In this document: positions 39,470 through 48,477 of the stretch, one piece after another | Layout: the number at the start of each line of letters is the position of its first letter | Position numbering within the stretch: the first letter of the stretch is position 1 | Assembly: GCF_026385525.1 (NCBI RefSeq) | Contig: NZ_JANIDY010000005.1 | Coordinates: 1-64,000 of the forward strand | DNA: 64,000 bases | Reading direction: 5' to 3' | Source: Bombella pluederhausensis | GTDB taxonomy: Bacteria; Pseudomonadota; Alphaproteobacteria; Acetobacterales; Acetobacteraceae | Notes under the pieces: model-generated | Database searches by the model: none | Told to the model about the DNA's origin: nothing | Seen by the model: only the letters and a program-made list of their open reading frames with translations | Translations under genes and position numbers: made by a program

Positions 39470-40888
39470 ATGACCACTCCACCCCCCGACACGAACCGCC
39501 CTGAGCCCGCCAATGTCTCCGAGGAAGGCTACCAGAAGGACCTGAGCCGCCGTCATGTCCAGATGATCGCCATCGGTGGCGCCATCGGCACGGGGCTGTT
39601 TCTCGGGGCTGGGTCCCGCCTCCAGATCGCCGGTCCCTCTCTGGCCATTACCTACGCCATCTGCGGGCTCTGCGCTTTCATGATCCTTCGCGCCATGGGC
39701 GAGCTGGTCATGTACCGCCCCAGCAGCGGCAGCTTCGTCACCTATGCCCGTGAGTTCCTTGGGGAAGGCGCTGCCTATGCAGCAGGCTGGTTCTTCTTCC
39801 TCAACTGGGCCATGACCGGCATTGTGGACATCACCGCTATTGCGCTTTACGTCCATTACTGGCCCATGTTCGGGCACATTCCCCAGTGGCTCACCGCTCT
39901 CGGAGCGCTGGTTGTGGTCGGGGCTGTTAACCTCACCGGGGTCCGCTATTTTGGTGAGATTGAATTCTGGTTCTCTCTGGTTAAAGTTCTCACGCTGGTC
40001 ATCTTCCTGGGTGTAGGTGGCTATATCCTGCTGAGCGGGACACATGTCGGCGGTTACACACCGGGCATCCATCTCATCACTGAATCCGGTGGTATTTTCC
40101 CCCATGGCATGGTGGCTTCTCTCATGCTGGTGCAGGGTGTCGTCTTTGCCTATGCTGCCACCGAGCTCATCGGGATTGCGGCAGGTGAATGCGAGCATCC
40201 CCGCAAGGTCGTGCCCAGCGCCGTTAACAGCGTGATCTGGCGTATTGTCGTCTTCTATGTTGGTTCAGTAGCTCTGCTGGTCTGCCTCATGCCGTGGTCC
40301 GCTTACCATGCTGGTGAAAGCCCGTTCGTCACCTTCTTCCATAAGCTGGGCCTGCCTGCTGCTGATAGCATCATGAACTTTGTCGTGCTGACGGCAGCTC
40401 TCTCAAGCCTCAATTCTGGTCTCTATTCCACAGGGCGCATCCTGCGTGCGCTGGCACTTGGCGGCTCTGGCCCGCAGGCCATGGGCAAACTGAACCGTAA
40501 TGCTGTCCCTTATGTGGGCATTGGCGTCACGCTCTTTATCTATCTGATTGGCGTACTGATGAACTATCTGTACCCCACGCAGATTTTCGAGATCGTGCTG
40601 AGCATCTCCTCTCTGGGTATTCTGGGCACATGGGCTACGATCCTGCTCTGCCAGCTGCGCCTACACAGGGCCATCAAGCGGGGCCGTATCGCTACCACGG
40701 GCTTCTCCATGCCGGGCGCTCCTTACACAGGTTGGCTGACACTGGCCTTCCTGCTTCTGGTACTGGTCATGATGGCCTTTGACTATCCCTCGGGGACCAT
40801 CACCGTTGCCTCCATCCCCGTACTGGCCCTGATCTTCTACGGAGGGTGGTTACTCCTCAAACGTAAGGATGATCCTTCAGAATCCTGA
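39470..40888 (+). CDS. ansP: Amino acid permease, AnsP-like (APC superfamily, AAT family)
   Basis: 472 aa with twelve predicted membrane helices. The N-terminal signature VQMIAIGGAIGTGLFLGAG and the stretch YAREFLGEGAAYAAGWFFFL followed by NWAMTGIVDITAIALYVHYW resemble the L-asparagine permease AnsP closely. Imports an amino acid with protons across the inner membrane. Asparagine is the best guess from sequence recall, but related permeases carry other substrates. The ATG has AGGA 8 nt upstream, and a palindrome lies 105 bp further up. Confidence 0.82.
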   Translation: MTTPPPDTNRPEPANVSEEGYQKDLSRRHVQMIAIGGAIGTGLFLGAGSRLQIAGPSLAITYAICGLCAFMILRAMGELVMYRPSSGSFVTYAREFLGEGAAYAAGWFFFLNWAMTGIVDITAIALYVHYWPMFGHIPQWLTALGALVVVGAVNLTGVRYFGEIEFWFSLVKVLTLVIFLGVGGYILLSGTHVGGYTPGIHLITESGGIFPHGMVASLMLVQGVVFAYAATELIGIAAGECEHPRKVVPSAVNSVIWRIVVFYVGSVALLVCLMPWSAYHAGESPFVTFFHKLGLPAADSIMNFVVLTAALSSLNSGLYSTGRILRALALGGSGPQAMGKLNRNAVPYVGIGVTLFIYLIGVLMNYLYPTQIFEIVLSISSLGILGTWATILLCQLRLHRAIKRGRIATTGFSMPGAPYTGWLTLAFLLLVLVMMAFDYPSGTITVASIPVLALIFYGGWLLLKRKDDPSES

Positions 40889-40910
40889 TCGTCATACGGT
40901 CGGAACCTAC

Positions 40911-40954
40911 AAAAACCCCCCGGCAGGAGATGAACCTGCCGGGGGGTTTCTTTT
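40911..40954. terminator. Bidirectional terminator between the ansP-like gene and phoU
   Basis: A 15-bp stem, AAACCCCCCGGCAGG/CCTGCCGGGGGGTTT, with a 7-nt loop, A-run before and T-rich tail after. It separates the two convergent genes and can serve both. Confidence 0.92.
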
Positions 40955-40977
40955 CCAGTAATGGCTTGTCTTTCAGA

Positions 40978-41694
40978 CTAGCGCTTACCAAGCCCCTGTG
41001 TATCCGGGCTGCCCCCACGAGGGCGCAATGTCGGCAGGTTTTCACCCGTCACCGCATAATAAACACGCTCAGCCACGTTGGTGGCGTGATCGCCAATCCG
41101 TTCCAGATTCTTGGCGATGAAAAGCAGTTCCGTGCAGGCACGGATATTGCGGGCATCTTCCATCATGTAGGTAACGAGCTCACGGAACAGCGTCACATAA
41201 TGCTCATCCACACCACGATCAGCATGCCAGACCTCCATGGCCTGATGGGCATCGTGATTAATGACGGCTTCCACCGTTCTACCCAGATTTTCCCGCACCA
41301 GACGACCCATGCTCCGCAGGCCGGACAGGGAAATATGCCCCTCACTGGAAGCCGCCTTGATCGCCTTGCGCGCAATGGATGCCGCATAATCACCGATGCG
41401 CTCAAGATCACCCGTGATCTTCAGAGCCGCAACGATTTCCCGCAGGTCCGCCCCCATTGGGCTCCGCAGAGCAAGAAGGCGAATAACCAACCCTTCCACC
41501 TCACGCTCCAGCTCATCCACATCGGGGTCAAGGCGTGTCGCCTCATCGGCGGCGGCTTCGTCATGATCTGCAATGGCCCGAAGGGCAAGGCTCACCTGCT
41601 CCTCCACAATACGGCCAATCTTCACCATCATCGCCCGGAGCTGTTCCAGCTCCTGCTCAAAGCTTGAGACGATATGAGAACGCTCATGTGGCAT
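40978..41694 (-). CDS. phoU: Phosphate-signalling regulator PhoU
   Basis: 238 aa, two tandem three-helix PhoU repeats, each with the metal-site pattern (ALKITGDLERIGDYAASIA and FIAKNLERIGDHATNVAE). Couples Pst transport status to the PhoR/PhoB system. The frame is open 48 codons further, but ATG 41694 (MPHERSHIV) has GGGAGAGAG upstream and fits the family. Last gene of pstCAB-phoU. Confidence 0.95.
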   Translation of the reverse strand: MPHERSHIVSSFEQELEQLRAMMVKIGRIVEEQVSLALRAIADHDEAAADEATRLDPDVDELEREVEGLVIRLLALRSPMGADLREIVAALKITGDLERIGDYAASIARKAIKAASSEGHISLSGLRSMGRLVRENLGRTVEAVINHDAHQAMEVWHADRGVDEHYVTLFRELVTYMMEDARNIRACTELLFIAKNLERIGDHATNVAERVYYAVTGENLPTLRPRGGSPDTQGLGKR

Positions 41695-41714
41695 AGTCTC
41701 TCTCCCTTCCCGCT

Positions 41715-42533
41715 TTATCCAAACCGGCCAGTAATATAATCCTGCGTCTGCTTCTGACGGGGGTTGGTGAAGATGCGGTCTGCCGTATCCACTTCCACCA
41801 GCCTGCCGAGATAGAAGAAGGCAACACGGTCGGCACAACGTGCAGCCTGCTGCATGTTATGCGTCACGATGGCGATGGTGAACTCCTCTTTCAGCTCATC
41901 CAGAAGTTCTTCAATCCGGGCCGTAGAAATCGGGTCCAGTGCGGAGGTTGGTTCATCCAGCAAAAGAACCTCAGGCCGGGTTGCGATACTCCGTGCGATG
42001 CACAGGCGCTGCTGCTGCCCGCCGGAAAGGCCTGTCGCTGGAGCGTGCAGCCGGTCCCGCACCTCATTCCAGAGGGCGACACGGGTCAGCACATCCTGCA
42101 CACGTTCATCCATCTCGGTCCGGCTCAGCTTCTCATGAAGACGGACACCGAAGGCGATGTTGTCATAAATGGACATGGGAAACGGCGTAGGTTTCTGAAA
42201 CACCATTCCGATACGGGCCCGCAGCATGTCCAAATTGATGGAGTCTTCCAGAATGTTGCGTCCGTCAAACAGAACCTCACCTGTCGCCCGCTGACCGGGA
42301 TACAGATCGTAAATCTTGTTGAACACCCGCAGCAGGGTGGACTTCCCGCAGCCACTGGGGCCAATCATGGCCGTGACACACCGGGCCGGAAAATCCAGAG
42401 AAATCCCATGCAGGGCATGGTGACTTCCATAATGGAAGTTCAGATCCCGTACGGAGAGCGCAACCTCCTGTTCAGGCCCTGTGTCTGACGGTCCAGCAGC
42501 ATGCTCGGAAGAAGGCAGCGGAACGGAAGTCAT
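41715..42533 (-). CDS. pstB: Phosphate ABC transporter ATP-binding protein PstB
   Basis: 272 aa ABC ATPase. Walker [10 protein letters not shown], PstB-specific [17 protein letters not shown], signature LSGGQQQR, Walker [13 protein letters not shown], and a C-terminal [21 protein letters not shown] typical of PstB. The frame extends to 42629, but ATG 42533 (MTSVPLP) has GGGGAGAG upstream and is preferred. Drives high-affinity phosphate import with PstC and PstA. Confidence 0.97.
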   Translation of the reverse strand: MTSVPLPSSEHAAGPSDTGPEQEVALSVRDLNFHYGSHHALHGISLDFPARCVTAMIGPSGCGKSTLLRVFNKIYDLYPGQRATGEVLFDGRNILEDSINLDMLRARIGMVFQKPTPFPMSIYDNIAFGVRLHEKLSRTEMDERVQDVLTRVALWNEVRDRLHAPATGLSGGQQQRLCIARSIATRPEVLLLDEPTSALDPISTARIEELLDELKEEFTIAIVTHNMQQAARCADRVAFFYLGRLVEVDTADRIFTNPRQKQTQDYITGRFG

Positions 42534-42553
42534 GAAGGTCTCTCCCCTTGATT

Positions 42554-43462
42554 TCAATGACGGGATGAAAGCCGCACGGTTATGTTGATGAGAAGCACAC
42601 CAAATGTCACCAGCAGGGCGCCTGTCCATGCCAGCTGCACCCAGTCCTCATAAGAAGCGCCAGCATACTGATAAATGGCAATAGGCAAGCTGGCCATCGG
42701 GCGGGTCATATCCATGGACATGGTCTGATTGCCCAAAGAGGTAAAGAGCAGCGGCGCCGTCTCACCCCCCATACGAGCCAGAGCCAGCAGGATGCCGGTC
42801 ATCACGCCTTTCCGTGCCGAACGCAGGCACAGGAAAATAATGACCCTCCAGCGGGCTGCCCCCAGAGCGGCACCAGCCTCCCGCATAGCTGTCGGCACCA
42901 GACGAAGCATGTCCTCCGTTGTCCGCACAATCAACGGAAGCGCCAGCACGGCCAGAGCCACAGCACCGGAGAAACCGGAGAAATGTCCGAACGGAACCAC
43001 CAGAAGCTGATAGATGAACAGACCAATCAGAATAGATGGTGCAGACATCAGCATGTCAGCGACAAAACGCACGACACTGGCAAAATGATTCCCGTTACGA
43101 CCATATTCCGAAAGGTAGATGCCACACATCAACCCGACCGGAGCCGCCATCAGCAGCGCAAGCCCTGTCTGCAACAGACTCCCGATAATAGCATTCGCCA
43201 ACCCCCCACCGGAACCGGGTGGCCCCATGGTGCGGGTCAGTGTGGCCCATGAGATCCCGACCAGCCCACGGCTAAGCAATGTCCAGAGAATGGAGACCAG
43301 AACGAGCAGCAGAATACTGCCCGCCGCAACACTGGCCACTGTAGCGACATAATCCAGCATCTGCCGCCGCATCGCCTTACGCCCCGGACGCCAAAGATCC
43401 GGGGTGGAATCGGCCTTGCCTACCTCATGTGAGGAGGTCGGAGAAGTTACAGGTTCCGTCAT
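42554..43462 (-). CDS. pstA: Phosphate ABC transporter permease PstA
   Basis: 302 aa inner-membrane permease with about six helices. The permease coupling motif is seen as [15 protein letters not shown], with [12 protein letters not shown] after it, both typical of PstA. ATG 43462 overlaps the pstC stop (ATGA) and has AGGGGG upstream, so it is preferred over the TTG at 43483. Confidence 0.95.
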   Translation of the reverse strand: MTEPVTSPTSSHEVGKADSTPDLWRPGRKAMRRQMLDYVATVASVAAGSILLLVLVSILWTLLSRGLVGISWATLTRTMGPPGSGGGLANAIIGSLLQTGLALLMAAPVGLMCGIYLSEYGRNGNHFASVVRFVADMLMSAPSILIGLFIYQLLVVPFGHFSGFSGAVALAVLALPLIVRTTEDMLRLVPTAMREAGAALGAARWRVIIFLCLRSARKGVMTGILLALARMGGETAPLLFTSLGNQTMSMDMTRPMASLPIAIYQYAGASYEDWVQLAWTGALLVTFGVLLINITVRLSSRH

Positions 43463-44403
43463 TGACGTTTCCCCCTGAGACAACGCGCCAGAACAAGGCT
43501 GACACAGGAAAGAAGCATGAGAATGAAACCCAACGCCATAAGAGAAGAAAGACGCAGGGAGCCTGCCGGACTTTCTGGAAACTGAAGGGCAATCAAAGAG
43601 GCTACGGTGCTACGAGGGGCAAAGAGTGACCAGCCCACGGTGGTGACATTACCAATGATGAACGTCACAGCCATCGTTTCGCCAAGGGCCCGCCCCATGC
43701 CCAGTACAATGGCCCCAATCATGCCATTACGGGACCACGGCACGACAATCTTATGCATCATCTCCCAGCGTGTTGCGCCGAGTCCGAAAGCACTTTCCCG
43801 CAACATGGGAGGAACGGCTCCGAATACATCCACCATTACAGCCGTAATAAAGGGAGCAATCATCACCGCCAATACAATGCCGGACGTCACAAGCCCCGTC
43901 CCCACCGGCGGCCCTGTGAACAGCGGTCCCACCATAGGAACGTGCCGCAGATGGTGGTTCAGGAAAGGCTGAATATAACGGGCGATGAACGGCACAATGG
44001 TCTGAAAGCCCCACATGCCGAAAATAATGGAGGGAACAGCCGCCAGAAGCTGGATGGTTGTCCCAACAATAGAAGCAAACCGTGCCGAAGCGATATAGAC
44101 CAGCCAGAAGGCGGTTCCGAATGCCATAGGCACGGCAATCAACATGGCAATGGCTGTGCTCACGGCTGTCCCCAACAGGGGGGCCAAGATCCCGTACACA
44201 TCCTTAACAGGATTCCATGACGCACTTGTGAAGAAAGCCAGACCAAACGTTGTGAATGCCTGCCATCCACCCGTTGCCATCAACAGGATAAGCCCACCCA
44301 GCAACGCCAGCACCAAGAGCGCACATATCCAGAGGAGCCCATGAAAAACGGTATCAAACCCCGCTCTGCGGTGTGATGATCGCGATACGGGCGTCATGCG
44401 CAT
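43459..44403 (-). CDS. pstC: Phosphate ABC transporter permease PstC
   Basis: 314 aa permease with about six helices. Typical PstC stretches are AVPSIIFGMWGF, FGLGATRWEMMHKIVVPWSRNG and GRALGETMAVTFIIGN. First gene of pstCAB-phoU here. No pstS (phosphate-binding protein) precedes it. The Shine-Dalgarno is weak, and ATG 44397 is an alternative start. No convincing Pho box was recognised upstream. Confidence 0.95.
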   Translation of the reverse strand: MRMTPVSRSSHRRAGFDTVFHGLLWICALLVLALLGGLILLMATGGWQAFTTFGLAFFTSASWNPVKDVYGILAPLLGTAVSTAIAMLIAVPMAFGTAFWLVYIASARFASIVGTTIQLLAAVPSIIFGMWGFQTIVPFIARYIQPFLNHHLRHVPMVGPLFTGPPVGTGLVTSGIVLAVMIAPFITAVMVDVFGAVPPMLRESAFGLGATRWEMMHKIVVPWSRNGMIGAIVLGMGRALGETMAVTFIIGNVTTVGWSLFAPRSTVASLIALQFPESPAGSLRLSSLMALGFILMLLSCVSLVLARCLRGKRQ

Positions 44404-44490
44404 GTGTCCAAAGCCTTGGCCGTTTCAACTGCGGTGGCCGCCATCTTAACCCATGCTGGCCGCCTATGCCTTCGTGCATTACCTTCCCTG

Positions 44491-44525
44491 CCGGCAAAGG
44501 ACAACCTTCCGGCAAAGCCTTTGCT
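44491..44525. promoter_or_regulatory. Repeat/palindrome upstream of pstC
   Basis: CCGGCAAAG occurs twice, at 44491 and 44509 (18 bp apart), each preceded by CCTTCC. The second copy is part of a palindrome GGCAAAG-C-CTTTGCT (44511-44525), which matches the site upstream of the ansP-like gene at 14 of 15 positions. It lies 108 bp before pstC and about 140 bp before the divergent glycosyltransferase gene. Confidence 0.45.
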
Positions 44526-44663
44526 GCAAATTACCTCCATTGAAAGGGCTTTTTTTTGTAATTCTCCGACCCACAATAGGAAATTCCGTGCACTTGCCAC
44601 AAAATTATTTCATAATTATGAAGATAGCGCATTTTCTTCACACCTTATTTCCAGGAGGGGGCC

Positions 44664-47168
44664 TTGCCCGCAAACCAATTCCGGGGTTACATCGACGCTA
44701 TAGACGGCCAGAGCGGTATCGTTCGCGGCTGGGCCGTCAACCTGCGCGACCCCGTCCAACCTGTTCTGCTACACATCCTGATGGACGGTCAGGAGGTCAT
44801 GCAGGCTGTCTGCGATCTTCCTCGTGAGGACGTTCGCGATGTTCTGCTCGCTCCCAGCGAGAAACTCGGCTTTCAGTTCACTCTGCCAGTTGAAGCCTGT
44901 GATGGCCAGCCTCATGATCTGTCCATTCGTTTTGAAGACCGCAGTGCCCTCCTCTTTCCGGATTCCGAAAACCCAGAAGTTGGCCACGAAGTTGTCACCT
45001 TCACACGGAAACCATTCACCGAATACATGAGCAACGTGGATGGTCTGCATGAAGGCCTCCTGCGTGGCTGGATCGTCTCCCGCGACTTCCCCGGTGCGGG
45101 CTGGACTGGCAATGTCATCATCTCCGTCAAGATTGATGGTGTGTCCCTCGGCACCATCCGCGCCGACTGCTACCGCGGCGATGTTGTTGAAGCCCTGAAA
45201 TGCGAACCGAACTGCGGCTTTGAGTTCCCTATTCCGCATCGCTACCATGACGGGATTCCGCACAACATCACCGTTATGACCATGCCGGATGAAGTGCCCC
45301 TCTCTGGCAGCCCGATGGTGACCTCCCTGGTCGATGACCAGCTGACGGCAAAGCTGGTTCAGATTGAAAATACCATTGCTGGCCTGCACCAGCAGCTGAC
45401 AGCTCTACGGAGCAGCACACGCTCGCTGATTCCCCGCAAGCCGCTCAATCTGCAGCACTACGACAAATGGGCAAAAAGCTACTACAACCTCCTGCGTGAA
45501 CAGACCGCTCTCCAGCGGGAAGCTCGCCCCCTGAAGAAAAGCCCGCTTGTCTCCGTTCTCTGCCCGACATGGCGCCCCGATGAAGGTGACTTCCGTGCGG
45601 CTGTCGAGTCCGTCCTGAACCAGACTTACCAGAACTGGGAGCTGATTCTTGTTGACGATGGTAGCCAGTGCAAAAAGACAACGGCTCTCATCGAAGAATA
45701 CAGCAAGAAGGACAAACGCGTCCGCGCCTTTGCTCTGAAGAAAAACCAGGGTATTGCTGGTGCCACCAACGAGGCGATCAAGAACGCCAAGGGCGACTAC
45801 ATCGCCTTCTTCGATCATGACGATCTGCTCGTTGATGTCGCTCTGGAGCGCATGGTCCGTGCCGCCCTGGATACCGGCGCCAAGCTGCTCTACTGCGATG
45901 AAGACAAGGTGGACGCTGCGGGTCACTTCCTCGAGCCCAACCTGAAACCAGCCTATGACTATCGTTATCTGCTGGGCTGCAACTATATCTGCCATCTGAC
46001 CTTCATGGATGCAGACGTGGTACGCAAGGTTGGTCCGCTGGAGAGCCGCTATAACGGTGCCCAGGATCATGACTTCCTGCTTCGTGCTACGGAAATCATC
46101 CCCCGTGAGGCCATCCACCACGTGCCGGAGATCCTGTATCACTGGCGCAAAACGCCTAACTCCACAGCCAGCAACATTGGCAATAAGGGCTATGCTGTTA
46201 AGGCTGGCGTTGACTGCGTTACGGACCATCTGAAGCGCCGTAAGATCAAAGCCAACGTTTCCTCCGTGGAACGCCTGAGCCTCTATGCAGTGAGCTGGCC
46301 ATTCCGCCGTCAGCCAACTCTCACAGTTATCATTCCTTTCCGCGACCAGCTGGAAATGACCCGGAACTGTGTCGAGTCCCTGCTGGAAACCCAGAAATAC
46401 CGCAAGTTTGATATCATTCTCGTGGATAACTTCTCGGTTCAGAAGGACACACTGGCTTGGCTGGAAGACGTCAAGAAGAACAAGCAGGTCAATGTTCTGC
46501 GCGTGGAAGAACCGTTCAACTACGCTCGCCTGAACAATCTGGCTGCCAAGGAAAGCAAGAGCGATCTGCTGCTTTTCCTGAACAATGACGTCATCATCAC
46601 CCAGCCAGACTTCCTGGAAAAGATGGTCCAGGAGATGCTGGCATCCCCGGATGTTGGCGCTGTTGGTGCCCGTCTTCTCTATCCTAACGGCACCATCCAG
46701 CACGCTGGTGTCGCCGTGGGACCGGAAGTCATTGGTGTGCATGTCCATCGTCTCCAGTCTGCAACGGACTTCGGCTATATTGGCCGTCTCCGCCTCAACC
46801 ACGAGGTGACCGCCGTAACAGGGGCTGCCCTGATGGTGTCTCATGCTGTCTTTGATGAAGTTGGCTGCTTTGATGAAGTCGGTCTGGCCGTGGCCTACAA
46901 CGATGTTGACCTCTGCCTGAAGATCCGTGACCACGGACACCGGATCATCTTCTGTGCCGAGGCCGAAGCGATCCATCATGAAAGCTACTCTCGCGGCAGT
47001 GACAACCGCCCTGAGCAGGAAGCCCGCTTCTTCCACGAAAGACAGGTCATGCTGGAGCGTTGGAAAGACAATCCGCTCTTTAAAAAAGATCCAACGTACC
47101 CACATTACTTCAAGCAGGATCTGCGGACCTTCTTTGACCTCAACGGTCCTGAAGACCTATGGTCCTAA
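44664..47168 (+). CDS. Glycosyltransferase with duplicated N-terminal module and two GT2 domains
   Basis: 834 aa. Two N-terminal beta-rich modules of about 80 residues resemble each other (GIVRGWAV...LMDGQ...DGQPHDLSIR at about 18-89 and GLLRGWIV...VKIDG...DGIPHNITV at about 131-204). They are followed by a short coiled-coil-like stretch (about 224-250) and two GT-A glycosyltransferase family 2 domains: one at about 295-500 with DDG (331-333) and FDHDD (383-387), the second at about 552-790 with VDN (587-589) and LNNDV (639-643). No signal peptide or membrane helix, so cytoplasmic. Likely builds a surface glycan or glycosylates a protein; acceptor unknown. The start is TTG 44664, decided by AGGAGG 5-8 nt upstream. 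Confidence 0.88.
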   Translation: MPANQFRGYIDAIDGQSGIVRGWAVNLRDPVQPVLLHILMDGQEVMQAVCDLPREDVRDVLLAPSEKLGFQFTLPVEACDGQPHDLSIRFEDRSALLFPDSENPEVGHEVVTFTRKPFTEYMSNVDGLHEGLLRGWIVSRDFPGAGWTGNVIISVKIDGVSLGTIRADCYRGDVVEALKCEPNCGFEFPIPHRYHDGIPHNITVMTMPDEVPLSGSPMVTSLVDDQLTAKLVQIENTIAGLHQQLTALRSSTRSLIPRKPLNLQHYDKWAKSYYNLLREQTALQREARPLKKSPLVSVLCPTWRPDEGDFRAAVESVLNQTYQNWELILVDDGSQCKKTTALIEEYSKKDKRVRAFALKKNQGIAGATNEAIKNAKGDYIAFFDHDDLLVDVALERMVRAALDTGAKLLYCDEDKVDAAGHFLEPNLKPAYDYRYLLGCNYICHLTFMDADVVRKVGPLESRYNGAQDHDFLLRATEIIPREAIHHVPEILYHWRKTPNSTASNIGNKGYAVKAGVDCVTDHLKRRKIKANVSSVERLSLYAVSWPFRRQPTLTVIIPFRDQLEMTRNCVESLLETQKYRKFDIILVDNFSVQKDTLAWLEDVKKNKQVNVLRVEEPFNYARLNNLAAKESKSDLLLFLNNDVIITQPDFLEKMVQEMLASPDVGAVGARLLYPNGTIQHAGVAVGPEVIGVHVHRLQSATDFGYIGRLRLNHEVTAVTGAALMVSHAVFDEVGCFDEVGLAVAYNDVDLCLKIRDHGHRIIFCAEAEAIHHESYSRGSDNRPEQEARFFHERQVMLERWKDNPLFKKDPTYPHYFKQDLRTFFDLNGPEDLWS

Positions 47169-47256
47169 CGGGTAAGGAAACCTGAGGGAGTCCCATCCGG
47201 TTTCCAAGCCTTCCTTCCCCTCCCTGCCGAGGGGAAGGACATCACGAAGGAGCGAT

Positions 47257-47766
47257 ATGATGAGCAAGATCAATCATTACCCCACAAGCAACAACACGCC
47301 AGACAACACGAAGGCCGTGTCCATCGAGACCCTGAATGCCCGTCTGGCTGATCTGATCGATCTGGCACTGGTGACCAAGCAGGCTCACTGGAATCTCAAA
47401 GGCGTCAACTTCATTGGTGTGCATGAGATGCTGGATGGCTTCCGCGGCGGTCTGGATGGCTTTGTGGACACAGCAGCTGAGCGTGCTGTCCAGCTGGGTG
47501 GCGTAGCTCTCGGTACCGTGCAGAATGTGCATCGTCACACAAACTGCGCTCCGTACCCGACAGACATCTACACCGTCATGGATCACATCAAGGCTCTGGC
47601 CGAGCGCTATGGCGTTGTTGCCAACAAGATCCGTGAAGCCATCAAGGTGACGGCAGAAGCTGGCGATGAAGATACATCCGACATCTTCACCGAAATCTCC
47701 CGCGGACTGGACAAGAACCTTTGGTTCCTTGAGGCTCATCTGCAGGCTGAAGCTGGTCCTCGCTAA
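47257..47766 (+). CDS. dps: DNA-binding ferritin-like protein Dps
   Basis: 169 aa, four-helix ferritin fold. The intersubunit ferroxidase residues are visible in KQAHWNLKG (His44), HEMLD (His56, Asp60) and DTAAERAVQLGG (Glu75). Stores iron and protects DNA against peroxide. A polar N-terminal tail (about 1-20) may bind DNA. AAGGAG lies upstream of tandem ATGs at 47257 and 47260. Its own unit, followed by terminators. Confidence 0.96.
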   Translation: MMSKINHYPTSNNTPDNTKAVSIETLNARLADLIDLALVTKQAHWNLKGVNFIGVHEMLDGFRGGLDGFVDTAAERAVQLGGVALGTVQNVHRHTNCAPYPTDIYTVMDHIKALAERYGVVANKIREAIKVTAEAGDEDTSDIFTEISRGLDKNLWFLEAHLQAEAGPR

Positions 47767-47778
47767 GAGAACAGAAAT

Positions 47779-47837
47779 GGGGGCTTATGCCCCCTTTCTT
47801 AAAAAGGCACGCTCTCTTTCAGGGGCGTGCCTTTTTT
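47779..47837 (+). terminator. Tandem terminators after dps
   Basis: First hairpin GGGGGC-TTAT-GCCCCC followed by TTT, then AAAAAGGCACGC/GCGTGCCTTTTTT (47801-47837) with flanking A and T runs. The second can act in both directions and so may also end the minus-strand operon that stops at 47920. Confidence 0.88.
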
Positions 47838-47919
47838 AGGTTGAGATATTTTCTCAATACATCCACCAAAAAAGGGGACGGTAAATACCGCCCCCATCAA
47901 CCCCAGACTCCACGTTCCC

Positions 47920-48477
47920 TTAGAGAGAAAGGGCCAGATGGAGCCGAGCAAAATAGAACGGGTCATCCCGTAGAACATCCCGCACCAGCCGGCCATCTTC
48001 CAGCACATCATTACTACCGGGACCGACTTCGGCTGGCATGTAATCAGGCCGCCAGTCCTTTTCTTCCTGCTCAGCTGGGGCTGGGACAGAAGCGGCTTCT
48101 TCTGGCTGTTCTGGCTGTTCTGGCTGTTCTGGCTGTTCTGGCTGTTCTGGCTGCGAAACAGCCGGTGGGGGTTCGACCTCCTGCCTGACAAGCTTCAGGC
48201 TCTCCATGATAGCCTGAAAATCTTCTTCCAACAGACGCCCCGGTAGGCTGCCCCGCTCACGCTGAACAATCCACTCGCGTGTCATATCCCGCAGAGCGTT
48301 CTGTGCAGCCCGATCATGCCCCTCCTGTGAAGCCAGCCAGCTACGCTGCGCAGCTTCCGCCAACTGCTCGCACTCTACCGCCCCCACCCTCTGCGGCGCA
48401 GAAGAAGCGGATTTCTTGACAATCCATCCCGCTACCAGCGCCTGTAAAGCGGCACTGTCCATCTCTGGCATCATCAT
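47920..48477 (-). CDS. Hypothetical protein with Pro-Glu-Gln repeats
   Basis: 185 aa, no recognised family. The N-terminal half is helical (about 1-105), then a low-complexity PEQ tract (about six copies), then an acidic, proline-rich segment and a short conserved-looking tail (VRDVLRDDPFYFARLHLAL). No signal peptide. It starts at ATG 48477, overlapping the stop of the upstream glycosyltransferase (ATGA), with GGGAG upstream. Last gene of the secretion/glycosylation operon. The tract is encoded by a 9-bp tandem repeat that could vary in length. Confidence 0.7.
   Translation of the reverse strand: MMMPEMDSAALQALVAGWIVKKSASSAPQRVGAVECEQLAEAAQRSWLASQEGHDRAAQNALRDMTREWIVQRERGSLPGRLLEEDFQAIMESLKLVRQEVEPPPAVSQPEQPEQPEQPEQPEQPEEAASVPAPAEQEEKDWRPDYMPAEVGPGSNDVLEDGRLVRDVLRDDPFYFARLHLALSL
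48102..48153. repeat. 9-bp tandem repeat inside the Pro-Glu-Gln protein gene
   Basis: The unit CTGGCTGTT is repeated five times in full (48102-48146), followed by a partial copy to 48153. The copies are identical at the DNA level, which suggests recent slippage. The unit is three codons, so changes in copy number keep the frame and alter only the length of the tract. Confidence 0.95.

Noticed and set aside
44394-44600. 68-codon minus-strand frame ahead of pstC
   Set aside because: It overlaps the pstC start, has no Shine-Dalgarno and covers the candidate regulatory repeats; more likely leader sequence.
48102-48153. Short repeats considered as a CRISPR array
   Set aside because: The copies are contiguous 9-bp units with no spacers, inside a coding frame, and no cas genes are nearby.
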